Below the pieces are notes generated by a model. It was not told the origin of the DNA. It made no database searches and was given only the letters and a program-made list of their open reading frames with translations. This document shows positions 17,437 to 27,927 of a DNA stretch of 64,000 nt, one piece after another. Location of the stretch: contig CACYJH010000001.1 in the NCBI GenBank assembly GCA_902774685.1, positions 1 to 64,000 of the forward strand, given 5' to 3'. The stretch comes from an uncultured Methanobrevibacter sp. GTDB lineage: Archaea > Methanobacteriota > Methanobacteria > Methanobacteriales > Methanobacteriaceae. Both the position numbers and the translations under genes were made by a program. Position 1 is the stretch's first letter, and each line of letters opens with the position of its first letter.

Positions 17437-18204
17437 CTATTCTTTTACATGAACATCTGCTTCGGTATCAAACGGATTGGTACGGATAGCAAGTGAAATC
17501 ATGTAAGGATAGTATTTGTTAAGGTATTTTAAGTAATAAACCCATTCATATACCAATTTAGAGTAAACTCTCTTCATGTCACCATTCAAATGATTGAAGT
17601 CAGCATCCTTTATGTCTGAGAATTCTCCTCTGCGGCTAAGCTCTTCATCCAAATGTAATAATGCAAGCAAAAGTGATGAAAACTCATCTTTTTCCAATAA
17701 GTTAGGGTTATTGATGAGGTTTACTAAAAACTCCCTTTTTTCAACAAGAATAGCATGTATGCTGTTTAAGAATTCTTCCCTATCCTCTTTTGGAATATCT
17801 GCCTTAAAATCAACACCATTTGCCTTTAATTCTTTCATCTTATTATCATAATCCTTGTCATCCCAGTTTCTGATGTCCTTCAAGTTTTCAGTATTGATCT
17901 TATTTGCATTCACTTTACTTAATTCTGCAATGAGATCATTTCCAATTTCTGAGAAGAATGTTCCCATAAGCATGTCAATCTTTTCTAAGATAGCTTCATG
18001 TTCCTTTTTGCCCATAATTCCTTCAAGCAGGAATGCAACAATCAATATGTCAATCGGAATGAAACCTATATGTTTCCAAAGATAAGCAATAATCTCTTCA
18101 CCATCTCCAAATATGAGATATCTGGCTAAAAAGATGACAACTGCTAAGATAAACATGATGATTGCAAATTTAATCTTCCAATTCCTTTCGTTGTTATCTC
18201 TCAT
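17437..18204 (-). CDS. membrane-anchored protein of unknown function
   Basis: A 255-residue protein I do not recognise. Two N-terminal transmembrane helices, at about residues 12-31 and 45-64, are followed by a long soluble charged domain that looks mostly alpha-helical (LEKIDMLMGTFFSEIGNDLIAEL; EEFLNSIHAILVEKREFLVNL). The start ATG follows TTTGGAGTTTATAAA. The topology, a short hairpin of two helices and a large helical cytoplasmic part, is common in toxin-immunity and abortive-infection proteins and in sensors, but nothing in the sequence proves either. Neighbours (mobA, a small membrane protein, guaB) do not suggest a pathway. Confidence 0.6.
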   Translation of the reverse strand: MRDNNERNWKIKFAIIMFILAVVIFLARYLIFGDGEEIIAYLWKHIGFIPIDILIVAFLLEGIMGKKEHEAILEKIDMLMGTFFSEIGNDLIAELSKVNANKINTENLKDIRNWDDKDYDNKMKELKANGVDFKADIPKEDREEFLNSIHAILVEKREFLVNLINNPNLLEKDEFSSLLLALLHLDEELSRRGEFSDIKDADFNHLNGDMKRVYSKLVYEWVYYLKYLNKYYPYMISLAIRTNPFDTEADVHVKE

Positions 18205-18375
18205 TTTATAAACTCCAAAAAAATATTAAATTACCTAAAAATTATATTAATTAAATTAGCATCATAAATTTAATAAATTTATATTGATAGTTTATTTTTT
18301 AAATTTAATAAAGTATTCGTTTTAAGATATAGGAATTAATTTTGTTAAGTATCTAAAAAGGAATTAAAAGATTGA

Positions 18376-18624
18376 TTAATACCCGGGATTGAATTTGAAA
18401 ACTTTTGCAGCTAATTTTAAACCTGTGTCCCTTACAAAAGTATTAATCAATAGATAAGCCACTAACCATCTTATAGGCCATAGAATTAAACAGTTTTCTA
18501 TTGAAATACCATTCCCACTTAAATAATAAGGAATTACACCAAATATAATTGGCATTATAATACTCATCATTAAACTGATCCAAAATGCAACAGGATTCCA
18601 AAGTCTTTTAATAAAATCTAACAT
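18376..18624 (-). CDS. small two-helix membrane protein, DUF2798-like
   Basis: An 82-residue protein with two hydrophobic helices (WISLMMSIIMPIIFGVIPYY and the ILWPIRWLVAYLLI region). The MSxIMPxx pattern and WPIxWxVAY in the second helix resemble DUF2798 small membrane proteins. A strong ribosome binding site (TAGGAGAGA) precedes ATG 18624. No function is assigned to that family. Confidence 0.6.
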   Translation of the reverse strand: MLDFIKRLWNPVAFWISLMMSIIMPIIFGVIPYYLSGNGISIENCLILWPIRWLVAYLLINTFVRDTGLKLAAKVFKFNPGY

Positions 18625-18954
18625 GAAAAATCTCTCCTAATAATAGATATTTAAAAAATTTTATAAAACCTGTTAAAAATAGAATAAATAATTGTTTATT
18701 TCATATCTATCGTTTAAAGACTTTAAAAAGCAATTCTGTATAGAATTGTAAAAAAATAATTAATCAGAAATAATTTTAAATAAATTTATAAAATTATAAA
18801 TGATTTAAAATAATTAAAAATTTAATTATCATATATACTTATATCAATTAAGTATATAAATTATTCGTTTGAAAAAATAGAAATAAATTTATGGACCAGA
18901 AAAAAGGGAAAAATAGAAAAAAGAATAATTATTTAAATTATTCTAAAATTCTAA
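18625..18954. other. intergenic region with two inverted repeats, downstream of guaB
   Basis: CAATTCT (18731-18737) and AGAATTG (18742-18748) form a perfect 7-bp stem with a 4-base loop; on the minus strand it is followed by CTTTTT, so it may end a transcript from guaB. ATATACTT (18833-18840) and AAGTATAT (18850-18857) form an 8-bp inverted repeat containing TATA-like sequence on both strands. No reading frame was found in the 330 bases. Confidence 0.5.
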
Positions 18955-20448
18955 CTAGTCTAATGTTGGATAATTAGGACTTTCATTAGTAATCATTAAT
19001 TCATGTGGATGTGATTCCTTAATTCCACTTGCAGTGATTCTAACGAAACGAGCTACTTCCTTCATTGTTGGAATGTCACGAGCTCCACAGTAACCCATAG
19101 AAGATTTTAATCCTCCAACTAATTGGAAGACGACTTCAGCTACGGTTCCTTTGTATGGAACTACACCTTCAACACCTTCAGCAACTAATTTTGAATGTTT
19201 CATATGAGTGCCTTTTTCCAATTCTTGGAAGTATCTGTCTGCTCCTCCACCGGATCCGCCAGTCATAGCACCAATTGAACCCATTCCACGGTAGGTTTTG
19301 TATTTTCTACCATTCATGGTTACTACATCACCAGGTGATTCCAAGGTTCCTGCAAGCAAGTTACCAAGCATTACCACATCTGCACCAGCACCAATTGCCT
19401 TAGCAATATCACCGGAGAATCTAAGACCACCGTCAGCAATAACAGGAACACCTGCTTCGCTTGCAACGTCAGCAACTTCAGCAATAGCTGTTACTTGCGG
19501 TACACCAATACCTGCTACAATACGGGTAGTACAAATGGAACCAGGACCAATACCTACCTTAAGTCCATCTGCACCGTGAGCAATCAAGTCTTCTGCAGCT
19601 TCACGGGTTGCAATGTTACCCATACATAAATCTGCATCGATATTGTCCTTAATGGTTTCTGCAAATTTAACTACATTCATGTTATGTGCATGGGCACAGT
19701 CAATTGAAATGATGTCTGCACCAGCTTCATCTAAAGCCATAGCTCTGTCCAAATCAAAAGGACCACAAGCTGCAGCAACTAAGTATTTGCCGTTTTTATC
19801 AAGTGCAGCGTTAGGATGTTGATCTTGATTCAAGATATCCTTGATGGTAAGGATACCTACCAAATCACCATCTTCACTAACTACAGGCAATCTTTCAACC
19901 TTGTTCTCATAAGCGATATCCAATGCTTCTTCAGAAGAGATGTTCTCTTTGATGGTTACTACATCTGAAGTCATTATATCCTTAACTAACTTTTTAGAAT
20001 CAGATTTTAAGAATGGTCTTACATCCCTTTTGGAGATGATTCCTACAATCTTCTCATTTTCAATAACAGGAAGACCACTGACAGATTCATTTTCCATAAT
20101 GTCTTGGACAGTTTCAATAGAAGATTCAGGGCTGATGGTTACAACATCACGAACAGTGATGTCTTCAGCACTTTTTACTTTTCTGACTTCTTCCACTTGT
20201 GCCTCTTGAGTAATATTACGGTGAATTACACCGATTCCTCCTTCTTGAGCAAGGGCAATAGCCAAATTAGCTTCAGTTACTGTGTCCATTGCAGCACTCA
20301 TAATAGGTATGTTTAATTGGATGTCTTTAGTTAAGTTAACTTTAGTCTCTACATCTTTCGCTTCAATCCAAGAAGCATTAGGAACTAATAAAAAATCATC
20401 ATAAGTATAACCAGGTTTAGCATTATAAATCTTATCTGAAAATTGCAT
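18955..20448 (-). CDS. guaB: inosine-5'-monophosphate dehydrogenase
   Basis: A 497-residue enzyme that oxidises IMP to XMP in guanine nucleotide synthesis. The N-terminal [13 protein letters not shown], paired CBS domains at about residues 95-215, the catalytic cysteine loop [11 protein letters not shown], the [15 protein letters not shown] segment, and the [12 protein letters not shown]-terminal region are all present. The length is standard. The start is ATG behind TTAAGGAGGAGAAAC. No purine genes adjoin it. Confidence 0.96.
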   Translation of the reverse strand: MQFSDKIYNAKPGYTYDDFLLVPNASWIEAKDVETKVNLTKDIQLNIPIMSAAMDTVTEANLAIALAQEGGIGVIHRNITQEAQVEEVRKVKSAEDITVRDVVTISPESSIETVQDIMENESVSGLPVIENEKIVGIISKRDVRPFLKSDSKKLVKDIMTSDVVTIKENISSEEALDIAYENKVERLPVVSEDGDLVGILTIKDILNQDQHPNAALDKNGKYLVAAACGPFDLDRAMALDEAGADIISIDCAHAHNMNVVKFAETIKDNIDADLCMGNIATREAAEDLIAHGADGLKVGIGPGSICTTRIVAGIGVPQVTAIAEVADVASEAGVPVIADGGLRFSGDIAKAIGAGADVVMLGNLLAGTLESPGDVVTMNGRKYKTYRGMGSIGAMTGGSGGGADRYFQELEKGTHMKHSKLVAEGVEGVVPYKGTVAEVVFQLVGGLKSSMGYCGARDIPTMKEVARFVRITASGIKESHPHELMITNESPNYPTLD

Positions 20449-20573
20449 GTTTCTCCTCCTTAAAACTTCTAAAAAAATATAAAATGATTAAAATGATTAA
20501 AATGATTTAAAAAAAATTATCCTAATTTAAAAAATTAAGATAATTAATAAGCATCAATTTAAAATATTTGAAA

Positions 20574-21293
<720 letters not shown>

Positions 21294-21641
21294 TCATATT
21301 CCTCCATAATTATCTAATGATTAAGTCTCATAATTTTTATTATCTTAAAACTTGATTTTTATACTTTTTTAAATAAAATTTTATAATTCTTTCTTAAATT
21401 TATATTCTTAAGAGAGATAATTATTATAAATATTTTATATTATTTATACTTTTATGTATAATCTTATAAAAAGGTTTATATTTTTTGGATATTTTCATGA
21501 GTTTTCTTTGCAGAAACATAAGGAAAAAATCAAAAATTTAAGAAAAACCATGACAAAAGTGTGTAGTAAATAAATTAAATAAAAATAGAAAAGAGAATGA
21601 AATAAAAAGAAAAGGAGTTAAAATAACTCCCAAATAAAATT
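21294..21641. other. intergenic region between mfnB and adhesin 1
   Basis: About 350 AT-rich bases between the mfnB start and the end of the adhesin gene on the same strand. It contains TATA-like runs (TTATACTTTTATGTATAA near 21446-21463) suitable for the mfnB promoter, and no recognisable RNA or reading frame. Confidence 0.4.
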
Positions 21642-24600
21642 TTAATTTTTCCTATATCCTAATAAAAACAAAGCAAATATTGATAAAACAACAAAAACCA
21701 ATGGATTGCCTGTTTTTTTATTTGAAAGGTCTATAGGCATTATAGAATTATTTTTATTGTTCATTTTAGAATTATCACCATAATTAATTTTAGATTTGTC
21801 TAAGTTTTTACCTGAATTATTGTTCTGATCATCAGGGAAATAGTCATACCATGGGAAACCTTCATCATCATACTCATCAGATTCAGAATCATTATTATCA
21901 TCTGCATTATCAGAACTATCAGGATTATCGTCTTGATTGTTGTCAGAATCATCTGAAGAAATTACATCAAGTTCAGAGGAATCAAAATTATTGGATTGGT
22001 TAATATCTGTTGTAGAAGAATTAACGCTTGCATTGTTTAAAACTGACCCTTCCTCTAATGCATTAGTGGAAATGATTAATAAAGCAGACTCATTAGAATC
22101 CAAATCTCCGACTTTCCAGATAAAATCAATCACATTTCCCTCTTCATCTGTAATTTCTTCCAAATCACCTTTATTTGAGTCATGAACAATAAATTCCAAA
22201 CCTTCAGGCAAACTATTAGTTACATTAACATCACTAGCTTTGTCCGGACCATTGTTAGTGACATTAATTATCCAGTTTACAGTTTCCCCAAGATTTACAG
22301 GATTGTTATCAGGACTGATGGAAATTACCAAATCACAGACGGGTAGCACTTCTAAACTTTCATTATCTTCATTATTATCTTCATTTAATTCAAAAGTGCT
22401 TGTTTTCACATTTCCTACAAGAACTATCTCATCACCAGACCTATGGGCTTTAGTGGTAATGGTTAATGAGACACTTTCATCAGTATCCAAATCACCAATA
22501 AGCCATTCACAAGCATCCTCATCGAAGGAATCATCAGAAGAACCCACAACAACCAAACCTAAAGACTCCAAATCAGACAAAGACAAAGAAACATCAGACG
22601 CAGAATCAGGACCATCATTAGAAACAACAACAATCCAATCAACCACATCTCCATTGTTTATTGTGGAATTTGATACTTCAATGTCAATTCTTACATCACA
22701 TAATGGATTAATAGCTAAAGATTCATTGTCAATATTATTTTCATAATCTGATTCCATTGTACTTGTTTCTGCTTCTCCAACAATGGAAATATTATCATTA
22801 GACTTGTTAATCTGTGTTGTGATAGTTAATGAGACACTTTCACCAGCTCCTAAATCACCAATGAACCACTCACAAGCATCCTCATCAAAGGAATCATCAG
22901 AAGAACCCACAACAACCAAACCTAAAGACTCCAAATCAGACAAAGACAAAGAAACATCAGAAGCAGAATCAGGACCATCATTAGAAACAACAACAATCCA
23001 ATCTACAATATCATCCTTGTTTGCTTCATCATCAGACACACTCACTTTAGTTATCAAATCACATAAAGGCAAAACATTTACAGTATCCAAATCAAAATTA
23101 TTTGATGGAATAGAATCAAATGTGTCTGCAGAGACATTGGCTTTTAGATTTAAACCGTTATTCGAAGTATTCACTTTAGTTGAAATAATCAAATTGATCT
23201 CATCTCCAACCAAGAGATTAGGAATCTCCCATTGATTATTGCTTTGATTAAAAGTGTCATTAGAGCTGCCTGAATAAATCAATCCATCATCCAAATCCAA
23301 TATAACAATGAGATTGCTTGCATTATTAGGACCATTATTTACAACAGTAACTGTCCAATTAACAGTATCTCCATAGTTTAAATTATCATCGGAAGCTTCA
23401 ACATCAATAGCTAAATCTGCCATTAGAACTCTAATAGTCTTATTATCATAATTATTGGTGAAATTAGAATCATCTTCAATAGATGAAACGTTTACAGGAA
23501 AATCGATTAATCCTGTTTTATTTGTCTGAACATTGATTATCAATGTTTGATTATCACCAGAATCCAAATTTCCAATTGTCCAGATTCCATTGGCAGAATC
23601 ATAACTGCCAATTGATGGGCTAGAAGACAAATAAATTAATCCTTCTGGAATAACCGCATTTACATTTACACCAGTAGCATCGTTAGGTCCATTATTTTGG
23701 ACCTTTATTGTATATTTAACTGTCTTATTAAAATCGATATTCACTCTGCTGGATCCTATATCAATAGATAAATCAAGAATCGGAACAATATCGAATTCAT
23801 TGGTTTCACCTATTTCCTTGTAATAATCATCTTCAAAATGCTCAGCATAAAGATGATATTTTCCAGGTTCCAACGGTTCATCGATATAATCACTTAGATT
23901 AAATCCTATATCTCCAAGAATACCTGTGGTGAATGTTTTATTCAGGATAATCTGTCCATTAAAATCATTGCCTTCAGCAAGGACATTTGCCATTGAAGAA
24001 GCTGATAACAATTTGCCATTTTCTTGTAAATCTTTATAAATAATTACATTAACTAATTGATTATCCTCCCTATCATCCTGATACAATAAACTGCCATTAT
24101 TACTATTTTGAGCACCATCTACAGGATGTATTTCCTCATCACCAGTTACTTTTTTACCTTTTGAGGATATATAACTCACATTATAAAAGTAAATTTCATC
24201 CATAGATGCTGTATTATAGATTGCATTTGCAATATTATTGCCACCTATCAAAGTTAATTCAATTAAAATATCGCTTTGATTAAAATAACTTGAACTTGGA
24301 TTGACACTTGAATTTAGAACATATGACCAAGCTTGATTCTTATCAAAATCTGTATTTGATAAAGTCATTTTTAATCCGTCAGTGTAAATAGCGGAACCAT
24401 TTCTGGCAGTATTGAAATTAAATATTGATGAATCGATTAAATTATTATCTCCTTTAATATAAATGGCTCCACCTAATCCATCATCTAACTCAGAAATACT
24501 TGGTATTGCATTATTGTTTAAGAAATTTGATAAAATTAATTTTGCATTAGATCCTTCAATAAAAATTGCTCCACCTTTTTTACTTGCATTATTAGATGAA

Positions 24601-26273
24601 AAATTACTTGAAATCAAGGTAGTGTTTGAACCCTGAATAAATAACCCTGCTCCTGCTTCACCAAAATTATCTAAAAAATTACTGTCATAAACATAAGTGT
24701 TTATACCCTTAATATAAACAGACCCATTTTTAACATCATGATTAGTAAAATTTGAACTGAATAAATTAGCATCTGGACCAATGACGTAAACTGCTGCACC
24801 AAAATCTGCAACATTACTGTCAAAGCTGGAATTTAAGATAGATGCATCTGATCCATTTATCAATATTCCTGCTCCAACTGTCTTTGCAAAATTATCATTA
24901 AATGTGGAGTTTATTATCAAAGCGCTGTTTCCCACAATGAAAACAGCTCCACCTTCACTTTCATTTGCTTTATTATCTTCAAATTTTGAATTGGTTACTC
25001 TAACATTATGTCCTTTAATTTGAATTGCACCGCCCATAGGTGCAGAGTTATTAATAAAAATACAATTTGTTATATTTACACTGATATCATCAGTTGATAA
25101 TCCAGTACATATAGCACCTCCATATTCACCAGCGCTATTATTGATGAAAGTACAGTTTATTATTTCACCATCACTATGGAGACTTGTAGCACCACCCATA
25201 CGATTGCAATAATTATTAATGAAATTGGAATTCCTAACAACTATCCCTGGACGGAAACAAAGAGCTCCGGCATGTGTTGAATCAGAATTTGTTATAACTG
25301 TATTATTTATAAAATTACAATTATCTATAAATCCTAAACTAAGGGAAGTATATGATGTTCCTATTTGAAGCGCAGCTCCATGACCTTGGACATCTGCATT
25401 GCTTTTGACTGTATTGTTAATGAAATTACAATAACTTATATAGGATTTATTTACTGTAATCACAACAGAACTGCTTTCATTTAAATATCCACCTGTAAAA
25501 TTACAATATTGAAGTGTAAAGTTTTCATTATTTCCCATTACACGCAAATGATGGTAATTGTCTCTGAAATTGCTGTTGGAAATTGAACAATTGCTTGCCT
25601 TAATAAGCACTGAATTATCTAAACCATTAATGAAATTACAATTCAATAAATGAACATTATTAGAGGTTATTAGTAATATGCTGGATAAGTTTTTAGCATC
25701 TAAAGTAGCCATATTATCCTTAGAACCACCATTTATGGTTAATGCCTTATCAATTTTGACAAAGGAACCATTTCCAATGAATGTTTTTCCTTCCAAATTA
25801 ATGATTGAATTGGCATTAGCACCATTTATCAAATTCTGCAAATCATTAAAACCATATGAACTTTCCTTAAGATTGTTTGCTCCTAAGGAATTTTTACTTG
25901 AACTATCTGAATTAATATCTGAATTTGCATAACCAAGACCAGATTTAAGAGATATCTCATCTGAATTAATAGAATCCAAATCATCATTTGATAATAGGGA
26001 ATTACTTTGATCATCCCCCATATTCTTCTGATTTGAATTAGATAATTCATTCATAGAATCTACACAATCCTCATCCTCATTATAAAATTCAGCATTGTCA
26101 CTATTTTCATTTAAATTTGTCAAAGAAGATTCAGACTGTGAAATTATTGCTACACCATCAGAATCATCAAGAGCTAAATCCTGACTTAAATCTGTAGCAT
26201 TAACAGTTGAAAATGTTATAAAAACACAGAGAATCAAACAAATTAAATATATTAATTTTAATTTCACTGTCAT
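21642..26273 (-). CDS. giant adhesin-like surface protein with beta-helix and five DUF11 domains
   Basis: A 1543-residue exported protein. A signal peptide (about residues 1-26, cleaved after VNA) leads into an acidic Ser/Asn-rich stretch of about 120 residues. Residues about 145-690 are right-handed beta-helix repeats rich in NCxFxNN-type turns. A spacer of about 150 residues follows, then five DUF11 immunoglobulin-like repeats beginning near 837, each opening with a CDL- or ADL-like strand and YxIxVxNxGPxxA. A polar linker and one C-terminal helix (TGNPLVFVVLSIFALFLL) with a basic tail anchor it. The architecture is that of Methanobrevibacter adhesin-like proteins. Repeats 3 and 4 are nearly identical at the DNA level. 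ATG 26273 follows GAGGTGTT. Confidence 0.85.
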   Translation of the reverse strand: MTVKLKLIYLICLILCVFITFSTVNATDLSQDLALDDSDGVAIISQSESSLTNLNENSDNAEFYNEDEDCVDSMNELSNSNQKNMGDDQSNSLLSNDDLDSINSDEISLKSGLGYANSDINSDSSSKNSLGANNLKESSYGFNDLQNLINGANANSIINLEGKTFIGNGSFVKIDKALTINGGSKDNMATLDAKNLSSILLITSNNVHLLNCNFINGLDNSVLIKASNCSISNSNFRDNYHHLRVMGNNENFTLQYCNFTGGYLNESSSVVITVNKSYISYCNFINNTVKSNADVQGHGAALQIGTSYTSLSLGFIDNCNFINNTVITNSDSTHAGALCFRPGIVVRNSNFINNYCNRMGGATSLHSDGEIINCTFINNSAGEYGGAICTGLSTDDISVNITNCIFINNSAPMGGAIQIKGHNVRVTNSKFEDNKANESEGGAVFIVGNSALIINSTFNDNFAKTVGAGILINGSDASILNSSFDSNVADFGAAVYVIGPDANLFSSNFTNHDVKNGSVYIKGINTYVYDSNFLDNFGEAGAGLFIQGSNTTLISSNFSSNNASKKGGAIFIEGSNAKLILSNFLNNNAIPSISELDDGLGGAIYIKGDNNLIDSSIFNFNTARNGSAIYTDGLKMTLSNTDFDKNQAWSYVLNSSVNPSSSYFNQSDILIELTLIGGNNIANAIYNTASMDEIYFYNVSYISSKGKKVTGDEEIHPVDGAQNSNNGSLLYQDDREDNQLVNVIIYKDLQENGKLLSASSMANVLAEGNDFNGQIILNKTFTTGILGDIGFNLSDYIDEPLEPGKYHLYAEHFEDDYYKEIGETNEFDIVPILDLSIDIGSSRVNIDFNKTVKYTIKVQNNGPNDATGVNVNAVIPEGLIYLSSSPSIGSYDSANGIWTIGNLDSGDNQTLIINVQTNKTGLIDFPVNVSSIEDDSNFTNNYDNKTIRVLMADLAIDVEASDDNLNYGDTVNWTVTVVNNGPNNASNLIVILDLDDGLIYSGSSNDTFNQSNNQWEIPNLLVGDEINLIISTKVNTSNNGLNLKANVSADTFDSIPSNNFDLDTVNVLPLCDLITKVSVSDDEANKDDIVDWIVVVSNDGPDSASDVSLSLSDLESLGLVVVGSSDDSFDEDACEWFIGDLGAGESVSLTITTQINKSNDNISIVGEAETSTMESDYENNIDNESLAINPLCDVRIDIEVSNSTINNGDVVDWIVVVSNDGPDSASDVSLSLSDLESLGLVVVGSSDDSFDEDACEWLIGDLDTDESVSLTITTKAHRSGDEIVLVGNVKTSTFELNEDNNEDNESLEVLPVCDLVISISPDNNPVNLGETVNWIINVTNNGPDKASDVNVTNSLPEGLEFIVHDSNKGDLEEITDEEGNVIDFIWKVGDLDSNESALLIISTNALEEGSVLNNASVNSSTTDINQSNNFDSSELDVISSDDSDNNQDDNPDSSDNADDNNDSESDEYDDEGFPWYDYFPDDQNNNSGKNLDKSKINYGDNSKMNNKNNSIMPIDLSNKKTGNPLVFVVLSIFALFLLGYRKN
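22503..23003 (-). repeat. near-identical 138-bp repeats inside adhesin 1
   Basis: Bases 22503-22640 and 22866-23003 are almost identical (about three differences) and are offset by exactly 363 bases, that is 121 codons, one DUF11 unit. Protein repeats in this family normally diverge at DNA level, so the identity suggests recent duplication or gene conversion. Confidence 0.85.
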
Positions 26274-26289
26274 AACACCTCATAAAATA

Positions 26290-26391
26290 TTGAAGAAAAA
26301 CTCTAAAAAATCATCAAAAATCCAATAGAATTTTTTTGAATTATTCTATTGAAAAATCAAAATGAGAATTTTAGAGATTATTTTTCTTCAA
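26290..26391 (-). promoter_or_regulatory. long imperfect inverted repeat in the adhesin 1 leader
   Basis: TTGAAGAAAAA (26290-26300) pairs with TTTTTCTTCAA (26381-26391); CTCTAAAA (26301-26308) with TTTTAGAG (26369-26376); CAATAGAAT (26323-26331) with ATTCTATTG (26343-26351). The TATA ATTTATAAAT (26411-26420) places the transcript start at about 26392, so the RNA would begin at this structure, which ends 16 bases before the start codon. A 5' stability element or control of surface-protein translation is plausible. Confidence 0.55.
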
Positions 26392-26700
26392 ACATACTTG
26401 GTAAGTCATCATTTATAAATTAAACAGTTTTTTAAGCTTTAAAATTAATATAAACATTAAATATTCTTTTAATATTAAAATAAAATTGTTATGATAATTT
26501 TATTTATAAAATAAATGTTATTTTTTAATTTAATTAAAATTAAAAAAATTTAAATCAATTTTTAAATCTATCTAAAAATTTTAAAAAAAGTAAAAAGATG
26601 ATGAATTTAAAAAAAAATATCAAAAGCAAAAAAATAGAATAAAAAAAGATAAAAAATAGAAAAAAGAAAGAGAAAAAATCTCTTTTTTTAAAAAAAAAAA
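26392..26700. other. AT-rich gap upstream of adhesin 1
   Basis: About 310 bases with the adhesin promoter at its left edge and long A-runs towards the LUD gene. No gene, repeat or hairpin beyond the promoter is seen. Confidence 0.4.
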
Positions 26701-27927
26701 TTAATAAGGAGATCCGTTATCCTTGATATTGTCCCTTATTTTCTTATGTTGATCCTTTGATAGGCCTTCTTTTTGAGTTGAATTTCTTAGGTCTTCAATA
26801 ATCTCATATGTAGGAGTAAGAACTGGACAATTCTCAGTGCACATACCACATAATGTACACATATATAAACCGGAATCTACACTGGTTTCATTATCCTTAA
26901 GATATTTGCTCATAGCAACTCCACGACCACCTAAATAACTGTGATAACCAAATTCATTACCCATTACATTGTAAACTGGACAGTTTACAACACAATTTCC
27001 ACATCCTATACACCACAAACACTCTTTAATAGCTTCGCTTCTGCCGTTATCAAGCAGGATAACTGCCACTTTTTCAGCCCCATACATATTCTTTAGAAGC
27101 TTTTTCTCAATGTCTGCAGTTTTGGATGGGCCTGCTACAATATTGATATAGGAAGACAATGGCTTTCCAATGGCAAATGCTGTTTCCAATTTAGCAACGG
27201 AAACTGAATCCTCCAAAGAAGGCACTAATTTATCTATTCCGGCAACAACTATATGGAGTTTCTTGTTTTGGACAAGACTGATGTTACCTTCATTATGCAC
27301 TGTTAAAAATGCACCATCTTCAGCAGCGATAGAATTGGAACCGCTGATACCAATAACAGATTTATCTAAAAGGCTTAAGACATCGGCCCTTACAGCCTCC
27401 ATGATTTCCCTTGGAACTTCAGGCAAATCCAGACCCATTGCTTCATTAACTATTTGTGTTATATCATGAACATTCAAATGAGATGCAGGGCCAGTTGGAT
27501 GAACAGGAGCATTATCCACTTTTTTCAATTGCAAAATACGGTCCCCTAAATCTGTTTCAATGATTGTCATGCCATTTTTCTCTAAAAATTGACTTGCATC
27601 TATCTCTCGCAAGGTATTGGATTTGGATTTGGCAATGTAAACTTCATTCTCATTGAGATTGCTTGCAATTATTTCCTCATTAATAAGGTCCAATAGGATT
27701 TGTCTTGCTTCCTCATCATCATGTGCTATAAAGCAATCAATATCATTTTCCTTAAAGCTTTCTTGAGCAATAGCTATCAATTCCGCATTGTTGTCTATTG
27801 CATCCTTTCTAATATCAATAACCCTTTTTTGAAGAGCCTGAATTTTAGGAGATTTGGTAAGAGGTTCGATTCTTTCCTTCAATCCTTTGAAGATCTTTCT
27901 CATTGTTTCCTTTTCCTCTTCCTTCAT
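26701..27927 (-). CDS. LUD-domain iron-sulfur protein (LutB-like)
   Basis: A 408-residue protein. The N-terminal 280 residues are a LUD/LutB fold (VHPTGPASHLNVHDI; GISGSNSIAAEDGAF). Two 4Fe-4S motifs follow: CLWCIGCGNCVVNCP near residue 307 and CTLCGMCTENCP near 360. LutB-type proteins work with a CCG-domain partner in oxidation of lactate or similar hydroxy acids. The next gene upstream, overlapping by four bases, is that CCG partner. No third subunit is present, so this may be a methanogen-specific redox complex linked to heterodisulfide chemistry. ATG 27927 is behind GGAGGAGCTTAA. Confidence 0.85.
   Translation of the reverse strand: MKEEEKETMRKIFKGLKERIEPLTKSPKIQALQKRVIDIRKDAIDNNAELIAIAQESFKENDIDCFIAHDDEEARQILLDLINEEIIASNLNENEVYIAKSKSNTLREIDASQFLEKNGMTIIETDLGDRILQLKKVDNAPVHPTGPASHLNVHDITQIVNEAMGLDLPEVPREIMEAVRADVLSLLDKSVIGISGSNSIAAEDGAFLTVHNEGNISLVQNKKLHIVVAGIDKLVPSLEDSVSVAKLETAFAIGKPLSSYINIVAGPSKTADIEKKLLKNMYGAEKVAVILLDNGRSEAIKECLWCIGCGNCVVNCPVYNVMGNEFGYHSYLGGRGVAMSKYLKDNETSVDSGLYMCTLCGMCTENCPVLTPTYEIIEDLRNSTQKEGLSKDQHKKIRDNIKDNGSPY

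Noticed and set aside
22240-23235. Long open frames on the plus strand opposite the DUF11 repeats of adhesin 1.
   Set aside because: They are the reverse strand of a repetitive, Ser/Asp-rich gene with biased codons and have no ribosome binding site or own promoter.
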